NCBI GenBank assembly: GCA_003497555.1
Contig: DNNS01000433.1
Span: 6,514 to 11,699 of the forward strand
Reading direction: 5' to 3'
DNA: 5,186 bases
Source of the DNA: Spirochaetia bacterium
GTDB taxonomy: Bacteria; Spirochaetota; UBA12135
The translations under genes were made by a program, and so were the position numbers. Shown piece by piece: positions 5,092 through 5,186 of this stretch. Each line of letters begins with the position of its first letter. The stretch's first letter is position 1. Below the pieces are notes generated by a model that saw only the letters and a program-made list of their open reading frames with translations, did no database searches and had not been told where the DNA came from.

Positions 5092-5186
5092 TTGAAAAAA
5101 AATTTACAGGTAAATATATTGCAAAGCCGCGAAAATATCCGGCCGGGACAACACTTCCCGTGCGAATTTATTTCTATGAATTTTAT
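5092..5186 (+). CDS. Possible 5' fragment of a gene, cut by the window edge
   Basis: A frame opening at TTG 5092 runs to the window end and reads LKKNLQVNILQSREN, then IRPGQHFPCEFISMNF, which has a plausible protein-like composition. No Shine-Dalgarno sequence precedes it, and TTG is a weak start. A competing frame on the - strand, coming in from beyond the edge and stopping at the complement of 5104-5106, ends AREVLSRPDIFAALQYIYL and looks equally protein-like. At most one is likely to be real. The 36 bp before this, just after the ATPase stop, hold only a small AGCGA/TCGCT inverted repeat. Confidence 0.2.
   Translation, partial: MKKNLQVNILQSRENIRPGQHFPCEFISMNF

Noticed and set aside
1..5186. 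CRISPR array, tRNA genes, transposase or insertion sequence
   Set aside because: No regularly spaced direct repeats, no cloverleaf-like segments and no transposase motifs were seen on reading both strands.

Overview
The window is a 5.2 kb stretch of AT-rich bacterial chromosome. Coding genes are moderately GC, and one long spacer is AT-rich. Gene starts with ribosome binding sites use AGGAG-type sequences, and RmuC has an N-terminal membrane anchor. The style would fit an anaerobic Gram-negative-type bacterium, possibly a spirochaete, but there is no rRNA or other marker gene, so this is a weak guess.

Left block, 1-2117, all on the + strand: the end of a gene for an apparent membrane protein; a 210-residue soluble protein with a CBS-like half motif and a C-terminal PAS-like domain; a 289-residue secreted protein resembling jelly-roll polysaccharide lyases; and a small GIY-YIG nuclease-like protein. 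Gaps are short (56, 28 and 44 bp), so some of these may be co-transcribed. No functional link between them is evident.

Middle block: rmuC, on the - strand, converges on the GIY-YIG gene. The 163 bp between them hold one perfect 7-bp hairpin that lacks a T-tract. rmuC has a clean AGGAG ribosome binding site and a plausible -10 box.

Right block: a 369-bp divergent spacer (3529-3897) is the most unusual part of the window. It contains a GC-rich island with consecutive hairpins, an exact 9-nt match to the 16S rRNA anti-Shine-Dalgarno tail, and a perfect 15-bp inverted repeat. That repeat directly abuts an exact consensus sigma-70 promoter (TTGACA, 17 bp, TATAAT). The promoter drives an AAA_14/DUF4143 ATPase whose ATG sits at the predicted transcription start, so the mRNA is probably leaderless. 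The combination of strong promoter, operator-like repeat and leaderless message suggests a tightly switched accessory gene. The last 131 bp hold only short open frames running off the edge, on either strand.
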